DNA from: Prinsepia uniflora | Taxonomy: Eukaryota > Streptophyta > Magnoliopsida > Rosales > Rosaceae | Assembly (NCBI GenBank): GCA_032719365.1 | Contig: CM064867.1 | Coordinates: 42,371,651-42,435,650, forward strand | Length of the DNA stretch: 64,000 nucleotides | Direction: 5' to 3' | The notes under the pieces: model-generated | What the model was told of the DNA's origin: nothing | The model's input: the letters and a program-made list of their open reading frames with translations, nothing else | The model's database searches: none | In this document: positions 12,404 to 24,499 of the stretch, in pieces | Numbering within the stretch: position 1 is the first letter of the stretch | Layout of the letters: each line of letters starts with the position of its first letter | Program-made: the position numbers and the translations under genes

Positions 12404-12718
12404 GCTAACCATGTCCCCAAGGCACGGGTCTTCACACAAACTCAAGTTTTGGATTTATATATATATTTGCCTCATTGCAGGGGCTCTACACCTGCAAGAG
12501 GAATTTTGACCTACTACGCACGATTTTATAACATAGTAGTAAATTGCCACAACTGTCTACTAGATATTTGCATATTATGTTACACTATGTGCAACTTTAA
12601 GTGCACTTAAATTTATTATAAAAGTACATGCCAATATGTATTTTTTAATTATATAAAATGTTATTATAATTTTTAATTATTATATTTCATTTTATTTCAT
12701 TGTGAAAAATAAAAGGAA
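12404..12718. other. AT-rich island of unassigned sequence
   Basis: These 315 bases match none of the surrounding LTR families. The first 50 repeat a TRIM-end-like string (CACGGGTCTT). A TA-rich run and a TTTGCCTCATTGCAG/GGGCT sequence at about 12465-12485 resemble a 3' splice site, and the rest is strongly AT-rich with an AAGTGCACTT palindrome near 12599. It could be original host DNA or an old MITE. I cannot assign it. Confidence 0.4.
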
Positions 12719-12823
12719 TACGAAGTGTCAAACAAGGGATAACTCGAAACCTCAACCCATTCGGGGCTTACAGAGTGCACCAGGATCAGTGGAGGAATGT
12801 GATGTCTCGATCTCTGCTACAAC
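12719..12823 (-). repeat. Left piece of decayed LTR H
   Basis: GTGTCAAACAAGGGATAACTC... through TCTCTGCTACAAC is the end part of a minus-strand long LTR; compare 33880-33980. It is truncated at about 12719, so the terminal TG is lost. It is interrupted by the solo LTR at 12824 and resumes after 15958. Confidence 0.75.
12819..12823. repeat. Target-site duplication ACAAC (second copy 15954-15958)
   Basis: ACAAC occurs on both sides of the solo LTR. A 5-bp duplication is the length made by Ty3/gypsy integrases. Confidence 0.92.
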
Positions 12824-15800
12824 TGTCAGGACCCGTCCCAAATCCCATCTTACACGAAGTATCAGACCAGGGAAAATTTCGTCTCTAGCCCTCACCGGCT
12901 TCTAGAGTATGCCAGGATCGTAGGAGGAGGAGTGGGATGTCTCGTCTCTGCTACAGCCCGCATCCGCGATCAACCTAAAGGGCATTAAAATCACGAAAAC
13001 CGTGAGTGGACAAAATAATATTTTAATAAAAAAAATTTACAATAAGACATTTATGCCGTTCACTAAAAAGCATATGAATGCATTCAAAAATCGTTTACCA
13101 AAACGTTCATAAAACCATTTGTCAAACATATTCTCAAAAACCTTTCAAGGGTTCATGCCCAGTCCCCATAAACCGTCATGACCCATAAAAACCTTTCCAG
13201 GGTTAATGTCGGTCCCCATAAACCATCATGAACCATAAATCCATTTATGGTCCCTGACTCGAAATCACAAAAACCCGTAAATCCATACTTATGGGAACTC
13301 ATCCCAAATCAACATACGTGGGTCTCAGCCCAAAACCATTCTCAGTGAAATACCAAAACATATAATAAGGGGTCTCCGCCCCAAACCATTTCCAAAACAT
13401 CGAATACGGGGTCTCCGCCCCAAATCACTTTCTAAAACATGGAACACGGGGTCTCTGCCCCCAAATCACTTTCTGTAAAACCTCATACGTATCGACATAC
13501 GTATAACCCTTCTGCGACACTTCCGAGAAGATGCCAACTCGGCCACACAGCCCATAGGGAACACATCCCCGATATATGTCATGATTCATCATATCTATAC
13601 TAGTGTGCCCACTACTCGGGGTCTCACTCCGAGTCTTCCCCCCCCAGGAATTCTCCATCTGGGAGGCTCTATCTCTGGATCTAGTCCGAGCTCTATCTCC
13701 GGATCTAGTCCGAACATCTCTCCGAAATCTGATCCGGGACCACATCATAACTTCCACTCTTGGAACGGGATCGCTATGGGGATACCCATTCTGGTCTGTG
13801 GATCGTGACTCTCCAAGTCGACATCTGGAGGAGACCATATAATCACATGGAGGGTTTGTATACATTTTTTAAATACTCTTTCTTTCTCAAAGTATATTTC
13901 AACTGGGTCTCATACCCGATTCATCTCAATAGGATTCCTCGAATCTAGTTCAAATCCATTTCACAGGCCTCGGCCTAAATCCACAGTTCAACAGGGTCTC
14001 ATGCCTGAATTCTCATTTCATAAACCGAATTGGGACTCAAGCTCGATTTCACATTCAACTGGGCCTCTAGCCCGATATCACGACTAACAGGGCCTCAAGC
14101 CCGAAACCATAACTCAACGGGAACTCAAGCCCGATTTCACAACCAAAGGGGCCTTAAGCCCGATACCACAGTCAAAGGGTCCTCTAGCCCGATATTACAA
14201 CCAAATGGGCCTCAAGCCCGGATTATAAATCAACGGGGCCCTCGGCCCGATCGTATACTCAAATAGACCCTCAGTCTGATTCCTCGTCAAGTCAAATGGG
14301 TCTCATGCCTGAATTCATATTTCCAAATCCAAAATTCATTCATTAAATCCTCATTGAAAACCTAGCACGTATAACCATCGTATAAAGCAGAAATCTCGAA
14401 ATACGTGCAAATACGTAAATCCTAGGCTACCAAAAACAAATGCACTCATGGCATCACAAAACATGTATTTAAAACATTTATAAACATTTATGCATGCATC
14501 GAATTCATAAAACAAGTTCACTCACAGACCGTCTGAAGCCGCGCGTTGATACGCGTGCCAAAACGTCTTCCCGGGCCAATCGTCACCTTCGGGATTCCTG
14601 AACCTGTCCAAATTAATTTAGAGGGTTACTAACTACTTATATAACCCCTCACTAAAGTCCCGTAATTTTCTGGAATTTCTAACTATTTTTAAACGCGAAC
14701 CTAAACCTTCGGACAACCTGAGCTATATTGCAACGATATCCAATTGACATGAAACCAGTACCAAAATGTTCGTTACATCGAATAGATGAAATTACATGTT
14801 GGAAGTTTCCCCCATCGGACTGCTCACGGGCCCTCACGCTCAGCCCAAAGGGGTTGCGCGTGGGAGCCATACGCCCTGCACTGTTCAGCTTCCCTATCCT
14901 CCAGCGGCCGGTCAGAACCGGTCAGTCCTGTGCAGCCGGTCCAGCCGAACCGGCGTGGCCGGTTCAGCCATCTAAACCCCTCATTTTCGGTCTGTTTGCT
15001 TCCATTTTTATTCTATTCTTCCTAGTTCCTCAATTCCTATCACGGTTCATCTTTTTCCAGAATTCCCTCAGGGTTTCACAGCCGTCTACTACACCAAAAA
15101 ACCTTCATAAAACCTTCCTAGCACCTTAATGAACTCATCCTAATCGATTAAAATATCCCATAACGTATGAAATCGAAAATAGGAAAGTTTGGGTATAACC
15201 GAGTACCTTTCACGGTTTTCTCTATGCCGTCCAAGGCGGCGCTGCCCTGGCCAGCCACCACCCTTCTTCCTACTTTCTCTTCCTTCCCTTGGTCTCAATC
15301 ATGGTCATAAGGGGGAATGGGTTTGGATGGGGATGAAGGTTTGATCGGGTTTGTTTGGAAATGGGAAAATGGTCGAACACGGTTAAGGGTGGATATCCAT
15401 GAGTATGTTTGAGTGTTCAATGGATGAGTGACACTTGTCACTTATCCATTGTGCCAGTGACAAATATCTGGGCCCCACTTAGGACAAAAGTTAATCCGTC
15501 TCGAACTTCGTGCAATAGTACCACGAAACTTTCATGAACCGTAACTTCTCAGTCGTACCAAATTTGACGTGCCACCTATCCATGGATTCGTATCGTCTCG
15601 ATCTACGTAACGGTCCTTGGACCTTAGCTATCAGACCTCCCGGGTCAAAAGTCAACTTTGTGCTCCTTTTAACTAAATTACCAAAATACCCCCGAACTTC
15701 CAAAAATCATAACTTCTTCCTCGAAATCGGGCGTGCCGCCTGTCTATGAACTCGTGACGTCCCGAACTACGTCACAGTCATCGGGAAAAGTCCATTTGAC

Positions 15801-15953
15801 CGCCTGTACGAAAAGTCAACGATTCGCCCATTCTAGGGGCAAAATCGTCATTTCGCCCTGCTCGTCCGTTAATCCTCATCTAATCCCCGGTTAGCAAGGC
15901 TAATCCGTCATTAAGTCTTAATTTATCCCGATAATTTGGGACGGGTCGTCACA
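12824..15953 (-). repeat. Solo LTR, 3130 bp, with ACAAC target duplication
   Basis: The minus strand starts TGTGACGACCCGTCCC at 15953 and ends GGGTCCTGACA at 12824, with no interior and matching 5-bp flanks. That is the signature of recombination between the two LTRs of a full element. It holds the palindrome (15418-15451; arms of 16 with one mismatch), the TGACGT pair (15754-15775), decayed inverted boxes (13002-13011 and 14516-14525) and two hairpin-motif arrays (13139-13465, 13960-14310). About 13665-13740 is a run of imperfect repeats of roughly 27 bp. It was inserted into LTR H. Confidence 0.93.
13960..14310 (-). repeat. Array of GGGCCTCAAGCCCG-type hairpin motifs
   Basis: About a dozen motifs are spaced roughly 28-35 bases apart, each two short complementary arms around CTCAA-like loops: GGGCCTCTAGCCC, GGGCCTCAAGCCC, GGGCCTTAAGCCC and others. 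One copy reads AGACCCTCAGTCT (14264-14276), with both arms changed together. The array is not CRISPR-like, since motif and spacer are both degenerate and AT-rich. Confidence 0.7.
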
Positions 15954-18403
15954 ACAACTCGTATCCTCAATTAATCTGAAGGGCATTAAAAACCATTAAA
16001 ACCTGTGAGTGGACGAAATAAATAATTTATAAAACACATTTCTTGAAAAGTTGTTTATGCCCTTCACTAAAAAGCATGCATGCATTCAAAAACCAATAAT
16101 CAAACCATTTACTTTAATTAAATCATTAGGGCCTTAGCCCAACATCATAAATCCAAAGTATGTGGGAACTCAGCCCAAAACCAAGTATATGTGAACTCAG
16201 CCCAGAACCAAATGTATGGGAAAAAAGCTCAAAACCAATCATGTGGGAACTCAGCCCAAAACCAAATATATGGGAACCCAGTACAAAACCAATCCTCGGC
16301 ATCCCTGATGCCTAATCATTACCACTATCACGGTTTCCAAGCTAAGTGTACTACTCAGGGTCTCAATCTCGAGTCTCCCCAGGGTCCACTCAGTTCAATA
16401 ACCTGTTGATCAATGACCCTCCCTAGGGGAGGTTTTAACCTCTAGCAATCCTGCTCCTAAGTCACCATACGGTCTGGTCGCCCCATGTAAATAAACCCTC
16501 GTAGGCAATGCTCAGTGACTACTCTAGGATACTACAGGATGTCTAGAGGAGACAACCAACCACTCCAGGATACTACGAGACGTCTGGAGGAGATAACCAA
16601 CCATTCTAGGATACTACAAGACGTCAAGAGGGCAACCACTCATGAGGATGGTGTATGGAAAATCATTTCATAAATCATCTCAAAACTGTTAAAAGAGCAA
16701 TGCCCAGGATTTCCATAAAACCATCGTAAATCCAAAAATCCAAAAATCCAGTTTCTCAAATTCCAATTCCATTTTAGGGTCTCCAAACCCGAAATCACAT
16801 TTATAAACCACTATGGGACTCATGTCCGATATCATGAATCAATTGGGCCTCAAGCCCGATCATGTAAGTCAAATGGGCCTCCAGCTCGATATGTAATTAA
16901 ATCAAATGGACTTGAAGTTCGATAGTTTCCAAATCAAATGGGTCACATGCGCGGTTCCATATTTCGAAATCCAAAACTATTCCATCAAACCATCATAGAA
17001 ATACAAGCACGTATAATTACAGTATAAAACTATAAATCTCGAAATACGTGCACATACGTAAATCATCAATACCACAATCATGTTCATCATAAATCACATA
17101 TTTAAAACATATAAAACAGTTATGCATGCATCAATCTAGAAATCAATGTACACTCACAGATCGTCCTAACTGTCAACTCGATTCGCATGCTATAAGCCTC
17201 CCCTGGCTAAATCACCATCGCCGGAACTCCCGAATCTGTCCAAAGCACACCCTAATGTTACTATTACTTCCAATTACCTAACATTAAATCCCCCAATTTT
17301 TTGGGATGTTTAAATGTATTTAAATAAACCCTAAACCTTCTGAAACCCAAAACTACCTCGAAACAGTGTCTGATCGACTTGGAACATGTTCCAAAAATTT
17401 TGTTACATCAAATGGATGAAGTCACGTGTTGACCATGCCTCGAGAATCGGGCTCACGAGCTACCCGAAGGCGCTGCGGATGGAAGCCACACGCTGGAACA
17501 ATGGCATTGTCAACCCCGCGTACAACTCGGTTCACTGGTTTTCCGAGTCACTCAACCCGACGACCCGACTCGGTTCTAAAACCTCCAGTTCTATGCCAAT
17601 TTTGATCCCGTTGATACCAGTGTGATCGTCCAAGCAACCCTAATCTATCCATGTAAGCAAAACACTAAAAAAGGGACTTGAATTATACCTTTATTTCGAA
17701 GAACCGTTGCCCAATTTTCCACCCCTATGTCTGGGCTGTTCCGCTGTCCTCAGCCTCTGTCTTTGACACCCACATGCTCGTACAGATCCCAGAAACACAA
17801 CCCAATGGTTAGAAACAACCCTAAACGTCCATAGCCCAATTTTCAAATTTTCAAAAACCATGGGTTCGTGTGTTTACCTTCCTCACAGTTTTCCGCCCAC
17901 TACCAAGCTCCACCGTACACCACCAACCTCTTAGTCTCATCTTCTTACCCTCAGCCTCACACTAGGTCTCTCAGGTGTCCTCAATCGAACAAGCAAGGGA
18001 AAGGAAGAATTGGGTGGTTTAGGTTTTAGGTTGTTCGAATTAAAATGAAAAAGGGAGAGATGCATGTATCTGTGTTAGGTGAGAAATAGATGAGTGACAC
18101 TTGTCACTCATCCATTGGGATTGAATCAAATATATAGGGCCCACTCAAGATAAAAGTCCATCCATCTCGTAATTCGTGCAATAGTTTCCCGAACCTTCTG
18201 TGACCCGTATATTTCCCATCGAATGTCCGATTTCGACGTGCCACCTGTCTACTGCATCGTATAAACTCGATATACGTAACAGTCATCGATCTTCGTGTAT
18301 TGGTCCTCCCGAGTCAAAGTCAACATTTTTCCCAATTTTAGGGGCAAAATAATCATTTTACACCGTACGTCCGAATTCTCACGACTAATTAAGGATCATT
18401 ACA
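15954..18403 (-). repeat. Main piece of decayed LTR H
   Basis: This continues the minus-strand LTR after the solo LTR (from 15959, beyond the target duplication) to a CATTACA end at about 18403, the equivalent of TGTAATG.... It carries the perfect palindrome (18089-18112), inverted boxes CTGTGAGTGGAC (16003-16014) and GTACACTCACAG (17148-17159, one mismatch), and hairpin motifs at about 16125-16280 and 16770-16950. It lacks the usual first 30-40 bases of the LTR, so the right end is decayed or truncated. Confidence 0.75.
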
Positions 18404-18717
18404 CCCTGAGTGGCTCAGTGAGATCACAGTATCCTCCTTGTTCGGCTAGTTTACTGGAGGTAAGGGGTATGCCTCGATTAGTGACAGGTACCCAAGTTAT
18501 CTTTAGAAAAATTACATGAGTGTGTGCAATAGCAGTTGATCCCATTGGGTTGGGACATCCGAGCTAATACGTTGGTTGATTGTTGGTAAACCGAGATTGT
18601 TCAGGTTGGATAAGGTTGTACGACAGGTTGGTTTCCAGGACATGTGGTTGATGTCCGAGTGAGTGACGATTTGGAGGTCGGGACGATACAATAGGGTTGA
18701 GAGCTTTGAGATCTCAA
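18404..18717 (+). mobile_element. Fragment of LARD interior
   Basis: CCCTGAGTGGCTCAGTGAGATCACAG... parallels the interior of element A at about 7600-7760. GGACATGTGGTTGATGTCCGAGTGAG parallels about 7846-7872. It lies directly before a 5'-truncated LTR with no polypurine tract or LTR start between, so it is a rearranged fragment. No coding capacity. Confidence 0.65.
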
Positions 18718-21647
18718 CTTCGGAAGTTTAAGGGCATTTTTGTAATTAGGACGAAAGGGGGGAAAATGTTGACTTTTTGATTGACCAATAATTTTCACAC
18801 TATTCGAGGACCGTTAGGTAGGTCTCGATGCCCTAAGTTCGTAGACAGGAGACACGCAGAAAACAGACATCAGACGGATGAGTTACGGGTCTAGAAAGAG
18901 GAAGGGCATTTTGGTAATTTTGTGAAAGAGGGCAAAATGGTAATTTTCCAAGGCACAGTTTGAAACAGTCGTGGGAGTGATGTGTAATTGTTTATACCTG
19001 TATGTTTGATCAGTGAATTGTTTAACCAATTAGTGACTTTGGGGAGAGTTGTTTAATCTGTAGTGGCCTTGAGGATTGAGTGGGAAGCATGGGCGTGCTG
19101 AAGGCAGGGCACAGGATGTTCTTCTCTATTGCTTGGTGCGGTTGTAAATGGAAAGAGAGCACTCAACTGGTTTTTTTTATAGTTTAGCAGAACACAGGTG
19201 ACTTGGATTGTGGGTTTGAATTAATGAAATCGTTGTTGGGAGGAGTGGAGAGAAAGAGAGAGACGTATTAGAGAGGAAAAACGGGGAGACTGAGTGGAGA
19301 ATATACACTGGAACCCGAAACTCATTTTTGGACAAATTCAACTTCGAATTTGAAATGTAGGCTAGCCCAAGCTAATTTGAGGCTCGAATCAGTCTTCTGG
19401 AACCCCACTTAGTCGATCCAGCTTAAGAAATTCGAAGCTCGAAGCTTGTGGAGCCATGAACAGACACGGCCGAATTTCAGGAATCACGAGCTTGTGTTCG
19501 TGTAATTGGAGGTAAGTTCTTGTGAAATCAATTGCAAAATCATCTCTAAAGTTAGTCTACGATGCTCCCTAACTCATCAATTGATGAAACCAATGACTGT
19601 TTAGTGAAACTGGGACGATGAACCTTGATTAGAACTTGAGTTAAATTGAGTTGGAATTAGGTCGTGTTGATTGGAATGTTTACTATAGACCTGTAATTAA
19701 GTGTATTGCGATTCTACATGATGGATTAATTGAGGAAATTAGGTTGATTATGGCAGGAATTGAATAGCGTCAAACACGCGGGTCGCAGACCCGTTTACCA
19801 GGCGAGTCGGGTGAGGAAGACAACTGTAGCATCGTTGTAGCAGGCGCGTGAGTTTCACGCGCAGCCACTCACGGCGGCGTGTGGAGGCGCGTGGGCCCGA
19901 TTCTCAAGGTGAATTCAACACGACTTTTGTCCTATACAATGTAACGAACATTTTAGCGTTGATTTCGAATTAATCGGACACCGTTTCGATGTTGTTTCGA
20001 GGGTCCGAAGGTTTATGTTATTTTGTTAATTAACGTTTAATTCCCGGAAAAATATGGGAAATTAGTATGTTGTTATTTGAGTCCTTAGTGACACTAAAAA
20101 ATGATTTCGGACAGGATTCGAGATTCCTGGAAAATGTCGGAAATTACGGAAACTCGTGCAGCGAGAAAACGGGCGTTATAGACGGTGTGTGAGTGGACTT
20201 TGCTTTCAAAATATAACGCATGTATAAATGTTTCTATGATTTCTATGATTATGATTATGACTTGTGCTAATTACGATTTTTGTATTTATACGCATTTTGG
20301 TATGCAATATGTAATTGCACGTATTTCGATACTATGGTTTCTCTTATGCCTTGGTGATGGTTTGATGAACGATTTTTCATGATTTGTGAGTATGATGTTT
20401 TAAGGATGTTTTGATTGTGATTGTAAGTATGACTTACGGTTTCGACACGTATTTTGTAACTATTACGGATTTGCGCGTTTTACGCGATTTCGAGTGTTTT
20501 GTGAATTGATCATGGTTTTGATGCTTTGACCTTGGGATTTGAAATATGATTTGTTTTCAAGACTTAAAACGGATTTCGGAAAAGTTGATTTTAGGCTTGA
20601 TACCTAGGGCGTAAAAGTAATTTTGATGATTTCGGTTTTCGGAAGCTTGAAAGTGGATTTCTGGTTTGGGTTCAGAATGACGGTTCCGGATGCCGGCTTA
20701 TGAAATCATTATTGCGAATTCGAATTCAGGAATGGATGACGGATATGATTGGGGATTTGAATGTGAATTTCGGACATAAGTCCTATTATGACAAAGTGTG
20801 ATTTCAGATTGGTTTTGGAATTTGGATCACGATAGATCCTGGATTGTTGGGATATACAAATGATTTTGGGTTTAAAGACCCGGTGCTATTGCTGGATCGT
20901 GTTTTGAGTTTAAAGACTCGGTTAATTGATGAAGGGGGCGGGCCCAGATTCGGTTTAAAGACCCGGATTGAGTTTAAAGACTCGGTTATTGTGATACCCC
21001 CGAGGCCTATTGATTATGTTCTGAGTTTAAAGACTTGTTGATATCCCGAGAAGGCCTGTGAGTTTAAAGACTTGGTAATTGATATCCAGAAAAATTGTTT
21101 GACTTGTGATTTGTTGTTGATCTTGATGTTTTCGGATGTGTTGGGTAGTGGCCCGGATTTTATGACTTGATGGATTTTTGGATTATATTGTGTACTTGGG
21201 TTTGATTCATGATTTTGGGTGGAGACCCTGTGTTTATGATTCTGGGCGGAGACCCTGTGTTTATGATTGCAGGCTAAGACCCGAAGGTTAAGAAAAGGAA
21301 ATTGATTTTGATTTTCATACACAGTTTTCTCATATTGGAAATGAAATGGATTGTGAAATGAGTTTCGAATGCATGCATTGGTTTTACGTGGAGGGTAGAA
21401 ATGTCTTTCTGTAACTGTTTTATAACTGCTTCTTTTTTGTCCACTCACACCTTTTGTGTTTTTATTGACCCTCAACGTCGTCGCGCGTTAATCGAGGCTG
21501 GTCGAGAGGAGGAGGCATGAGTGAGTACGTGTGTGGCTATCCCTAGTTTGCCAAGTACTGAGGGTAATTTAGGAACTTCAGTCGACTTTCCAGACGAGAG
21601 CAGGACCGGGTACGGTAATCAATGTCCCTTCGGGGGCGATCCTGTCA
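18718..21647 (+). repeat. 5' LTR of element C (5'-truncated)
   Basis: Homologous to LTR B on the opposite strand from about 18718 to its end CGATCCTGTCA at 21647, where a primer-binding site follows. The first few hundred bases of the LTR are missing. It contains GAG/GTAAGT at 19508-19517, the GC hairpin GCGCGTGA-GTT-TCACGCGC (19844-19862), exact 12-base inverted boxes at 20187-20198 and 21439-21450, and GAGTTTAAAGACTC/GGGTTTAAAGACCC motifs at about 20868-21075. Confidence 0.85.
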
Positions 21648-21650
21648 ATT

Positions 21651-21662
21651 TGGTATCAGAGC
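21651..21662 (+). other. Primer-binding site of element C
   Basis: TGGTATCAGAGC begins three bases after the LTR end CCTGTCA; a perfect iMet-type site. Confidence 0.92.
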
Positions 21663-22865
21663 ACTAGGTTGCTGATTCTATTGCCACATCATGCCTCCGA
21701 AGCATAAGCCTCGTGCGCGACCTAGTAATGAGACGGGTAGACGAGGGTGTATGAGACCTCGTGATAGACATGTAGAATACACTGTGAACTACTGTTTGTT
21801 AGACGTAGAATTGTGTGGGTCGCAGAGACGAATGAGCCTAGTGGCTAGAAGGGTTGCATAATCGAGCAAGTTGCACTCGTGATGGGATTATTCACAGTGG
21901 ATTCCTTAAGTGGAATGTGTGTTTAAAGAGTCTAAAATGTGGTGGGATACTTCTTAGGCCTTGTCGGTCATATAAGATATGGTTGAGCATTAGTATTTGC
22001 TCGACGACTGGGTATGTCAGTGATGACATGATTGATTGGTATGAGACTGGACTCGAGAGGAGTCGAGATGTGGATGTGGGACTCAAAATGAGTCCGGATA
22101 TGGGTTAGAAACTTGAGATGAGTCATTGTAAGGTATGAAGGCTCGAGAGGAGCTAGAAAGTCTGATTGAGGAACGTTTGGCACTTAGGATGCCAAGGACT
22201 GGTATATGGTCAGGTATTGAGGAGTTAGGAAATTACGGCTTGATTTTGTTTTGGACTTGTAGGACGTGTCAGTGTCCTTAGTGACTGAGGTTCGGGCGGG
22301 GACCCGAAGTATACAAGGATTTGGACTTAGGAGGTAGTCCAGTTCAGTGGGATGCAAGTCGGGTCCACTGGGAGGTAAAGTAACAAGGGTAATTATACAG
22401 TAATAGTTATGATTGTGAGTTGTCTTGTCACGTCATAAAGACGGCGATATAAATTGACGGATATAAGTGAGATGGCACTATTGGGATTTGATAGAGTGAG
22501 GATTGGCTTCTATATTGACTGTTGATATGATAGGCGAGGGAAGAGTTGTTGAGGCCCGTGATGGACCATAGGGGCGTGGTTGGTTGGGACCACATGCACG
22601 GGGATTTACAATTCCTTCGTAGGAAGCCTAAGTAACCCTGGAGTGATAACCTGGATACCTACTACTTGTGGTCACGATGTAAGATTAACCAGGACGTATG
22701 TATTGGGTAGGTCCCGGATTATCCAATCTTCCATGTCTTGAGAATGGCTATTGGTCGGGTATGATGTTATTTGTGATTGGTTATGGTATGGAAGTTGTTG
22801 AACCGACTCGAGTTACCGATGTGATACCTTGATAATAGTTATGCGGTAACCTTGGTAAATATATA

Positions 22866-23053
22866 TGGTAAAATTGTTGAGATATAAGGGGGGTAGACCT
22901 ATCGATGTGAGGTTACCCAGGATGACTGGTGTAGTTCGCCTAGTGGCTGACTTAGAATTGGATGATTTGGATGTCATCCTTGGAATGGATTGGTTGGTGA
23001 CCCATGAGATCTCTATCGAGTATGTTGATCAGAGAGTGATATGTGGAATCTAG
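22866..23053 (+). pseudogene. Ty3/gypsy aspartic protease relic (C-terminal part)
   Basis: This open stretch of about 60 codons reads GGRPIDVRLPRMTG..., then LDDLDVILGMDWL and a final YVDQRVICG. Plant Ty3/gypsy proteases have a D-x-I-L-G-M-D-W-L motif in their C-terminal half, followed by a segment like DQRVIC, so the match is strong. The N-terminal half, with the DSGA/DPGS active site, is not recognisable upstream, and a stop codon follows. The relic is therefore inactive. The same segment, frameshifted, recurs at 50421-50582. Confidence 0.75.
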
Positions 23054-23295
23054 GATTCCAGAGGCTATGTTTCAGGGAGACTCGAGGGTGTTACCCTCTA
23101 GGATAATTTTGGTCGTCACAACCAATAGATGGTTGGTATGAGACATTCAAGTTTGTTGGTCACACGTGTGGTGTATGAGTTGCGTGTATGAGACGCCTAT
23201 TGAGGGCTGAGGTTGCCCAGATTTCCCAACAGATTACTGAGGTTCTGCCAGGATGGGGTTTTGCTAGGATGAGGAATTGAGTTTACGATGATTTG

Positions 23296-23436
23296 AGGTT
23301 ACATGTTGGTTATGGACGACTTAATAAGGTAACGGTATGGAATAAGGATTCCGTATCACGAGTTAAGGAATTGTGGTTTCGCGGGAAGGTTGTGGTTAGT
23401 GACCTTATTAAGGGAGGCCAACATGGTGGTAATTGA
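23296..23436 (+). pseudogene. Reverse transcriptase relic
   Basis: One frame from 23311 reads YGRLNKVTVWNKDSVSRVKEL, resembling the plant Ty3/gypsy RT segment DYRxLNKVTVKN...R..EL. It is followed by VVVSDLIKGGQHG, at the place of VFSKIDLRSGYHQ. The catalytic YVDD region is not visible and stops interrupt the frame. It lies only about 250 bases after the protease relic, so most of the linker has been deleted. The second copy is near 50790-50900. Confidence 0.6.
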
Positions 23437-24499
23437 TGATTCTGAGTAAAAGATAGAAAAGGATAATGGCCGGCTTTGGTGTGGCTAAGGTTAGTTGGTG
23501 GTGATACCCTTGGACAGTCATTTAGGCTAGTCATAGATGAGAGAGGAGGAGTCGGGTAGTCTGACCACGTTTAAGTGATGTAAGGTACCATGATTGATGA
23601 TTGGTTGGAATACTTACATGTACCGATGGGCGTGTGATGTACTAAATAGGTGAGTTGAATATGCCCTCAGAAAAAAAGATAGTTGAATAAGTGTAGGTCT
23701 GATAGACCATAGTAGGTGTGGGGAACGTGAGTTGGTCTGAGACTTGTTGGAGACCACAGAGGATTGTAAGGGGGTTCTCTACATGTTTTCTAGTTATGGT
23801 GATTGACCCGAAAGGAGGTCAGAGTTATTGGAACTGAGAACTGAGAGTTGATTGGTTGGTGTCCTCCTATGTACAGAGGAATGTGTGAGATACTGGACAG
23901 ACGTATCGAATGCCTAAGGGCGAAACATATGGTTACAAGTGGAGAGACGGTGACTTATGTTCGATCACTCACTATGAGTTTGGGATTCGGTGAGTTAGGC
24001 GTTGATACTAGCTAAACCCTCAAAAGTTGACCTTCCTTGTATAAGTTGAGATCGACCCACGAGGTTGAGTGTGCAGAGGTCATATACCTTTAGGAAGGAA
24101 TGTATGAGTACCGTATCGACATTTAGGATTGGTAATGAGGGATAAAAAGAAGGGCTTAATGTGTGATGAGGTGATGGTCGGAATAAATCGGGATTACGAC
24201 CACTTTGGAGGATTAGGTTCTATTTGGGGAGAGGATTGTCATGTTTGATAACCTAAGGATAGGTGAAATCCTGTTAGTCATGGAACTCCATAGGATTGGA
24301 GTAATACATGATGCTGATAACTTGGACGGTTGGAGTCCAACTGCAGGACCATACATGGTGTATGGTGGAGTCGAAGTTAAGAAGGGATGTGCCTTGCATT
24401 ATAGTAGGTATGATTGTACTGAGTGCTTATTGGCAATAGGAAGGAATCAGGAGGAAAGGTTAAAATTGTTATACATAGTGACCCTGGTAAAGGGATATG

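Noticed and set aside
13425..13865. 146-codon open frame on the minus strand with Arg-rich repeats
   Set aside because: It lies wholly inside a solo LTR. The periodic Arg/Ser/Asp string comes from imperfect repeats of about 27 bp, and the homologous stretch in LTR F near 44900-45060 is not an open equivalent.
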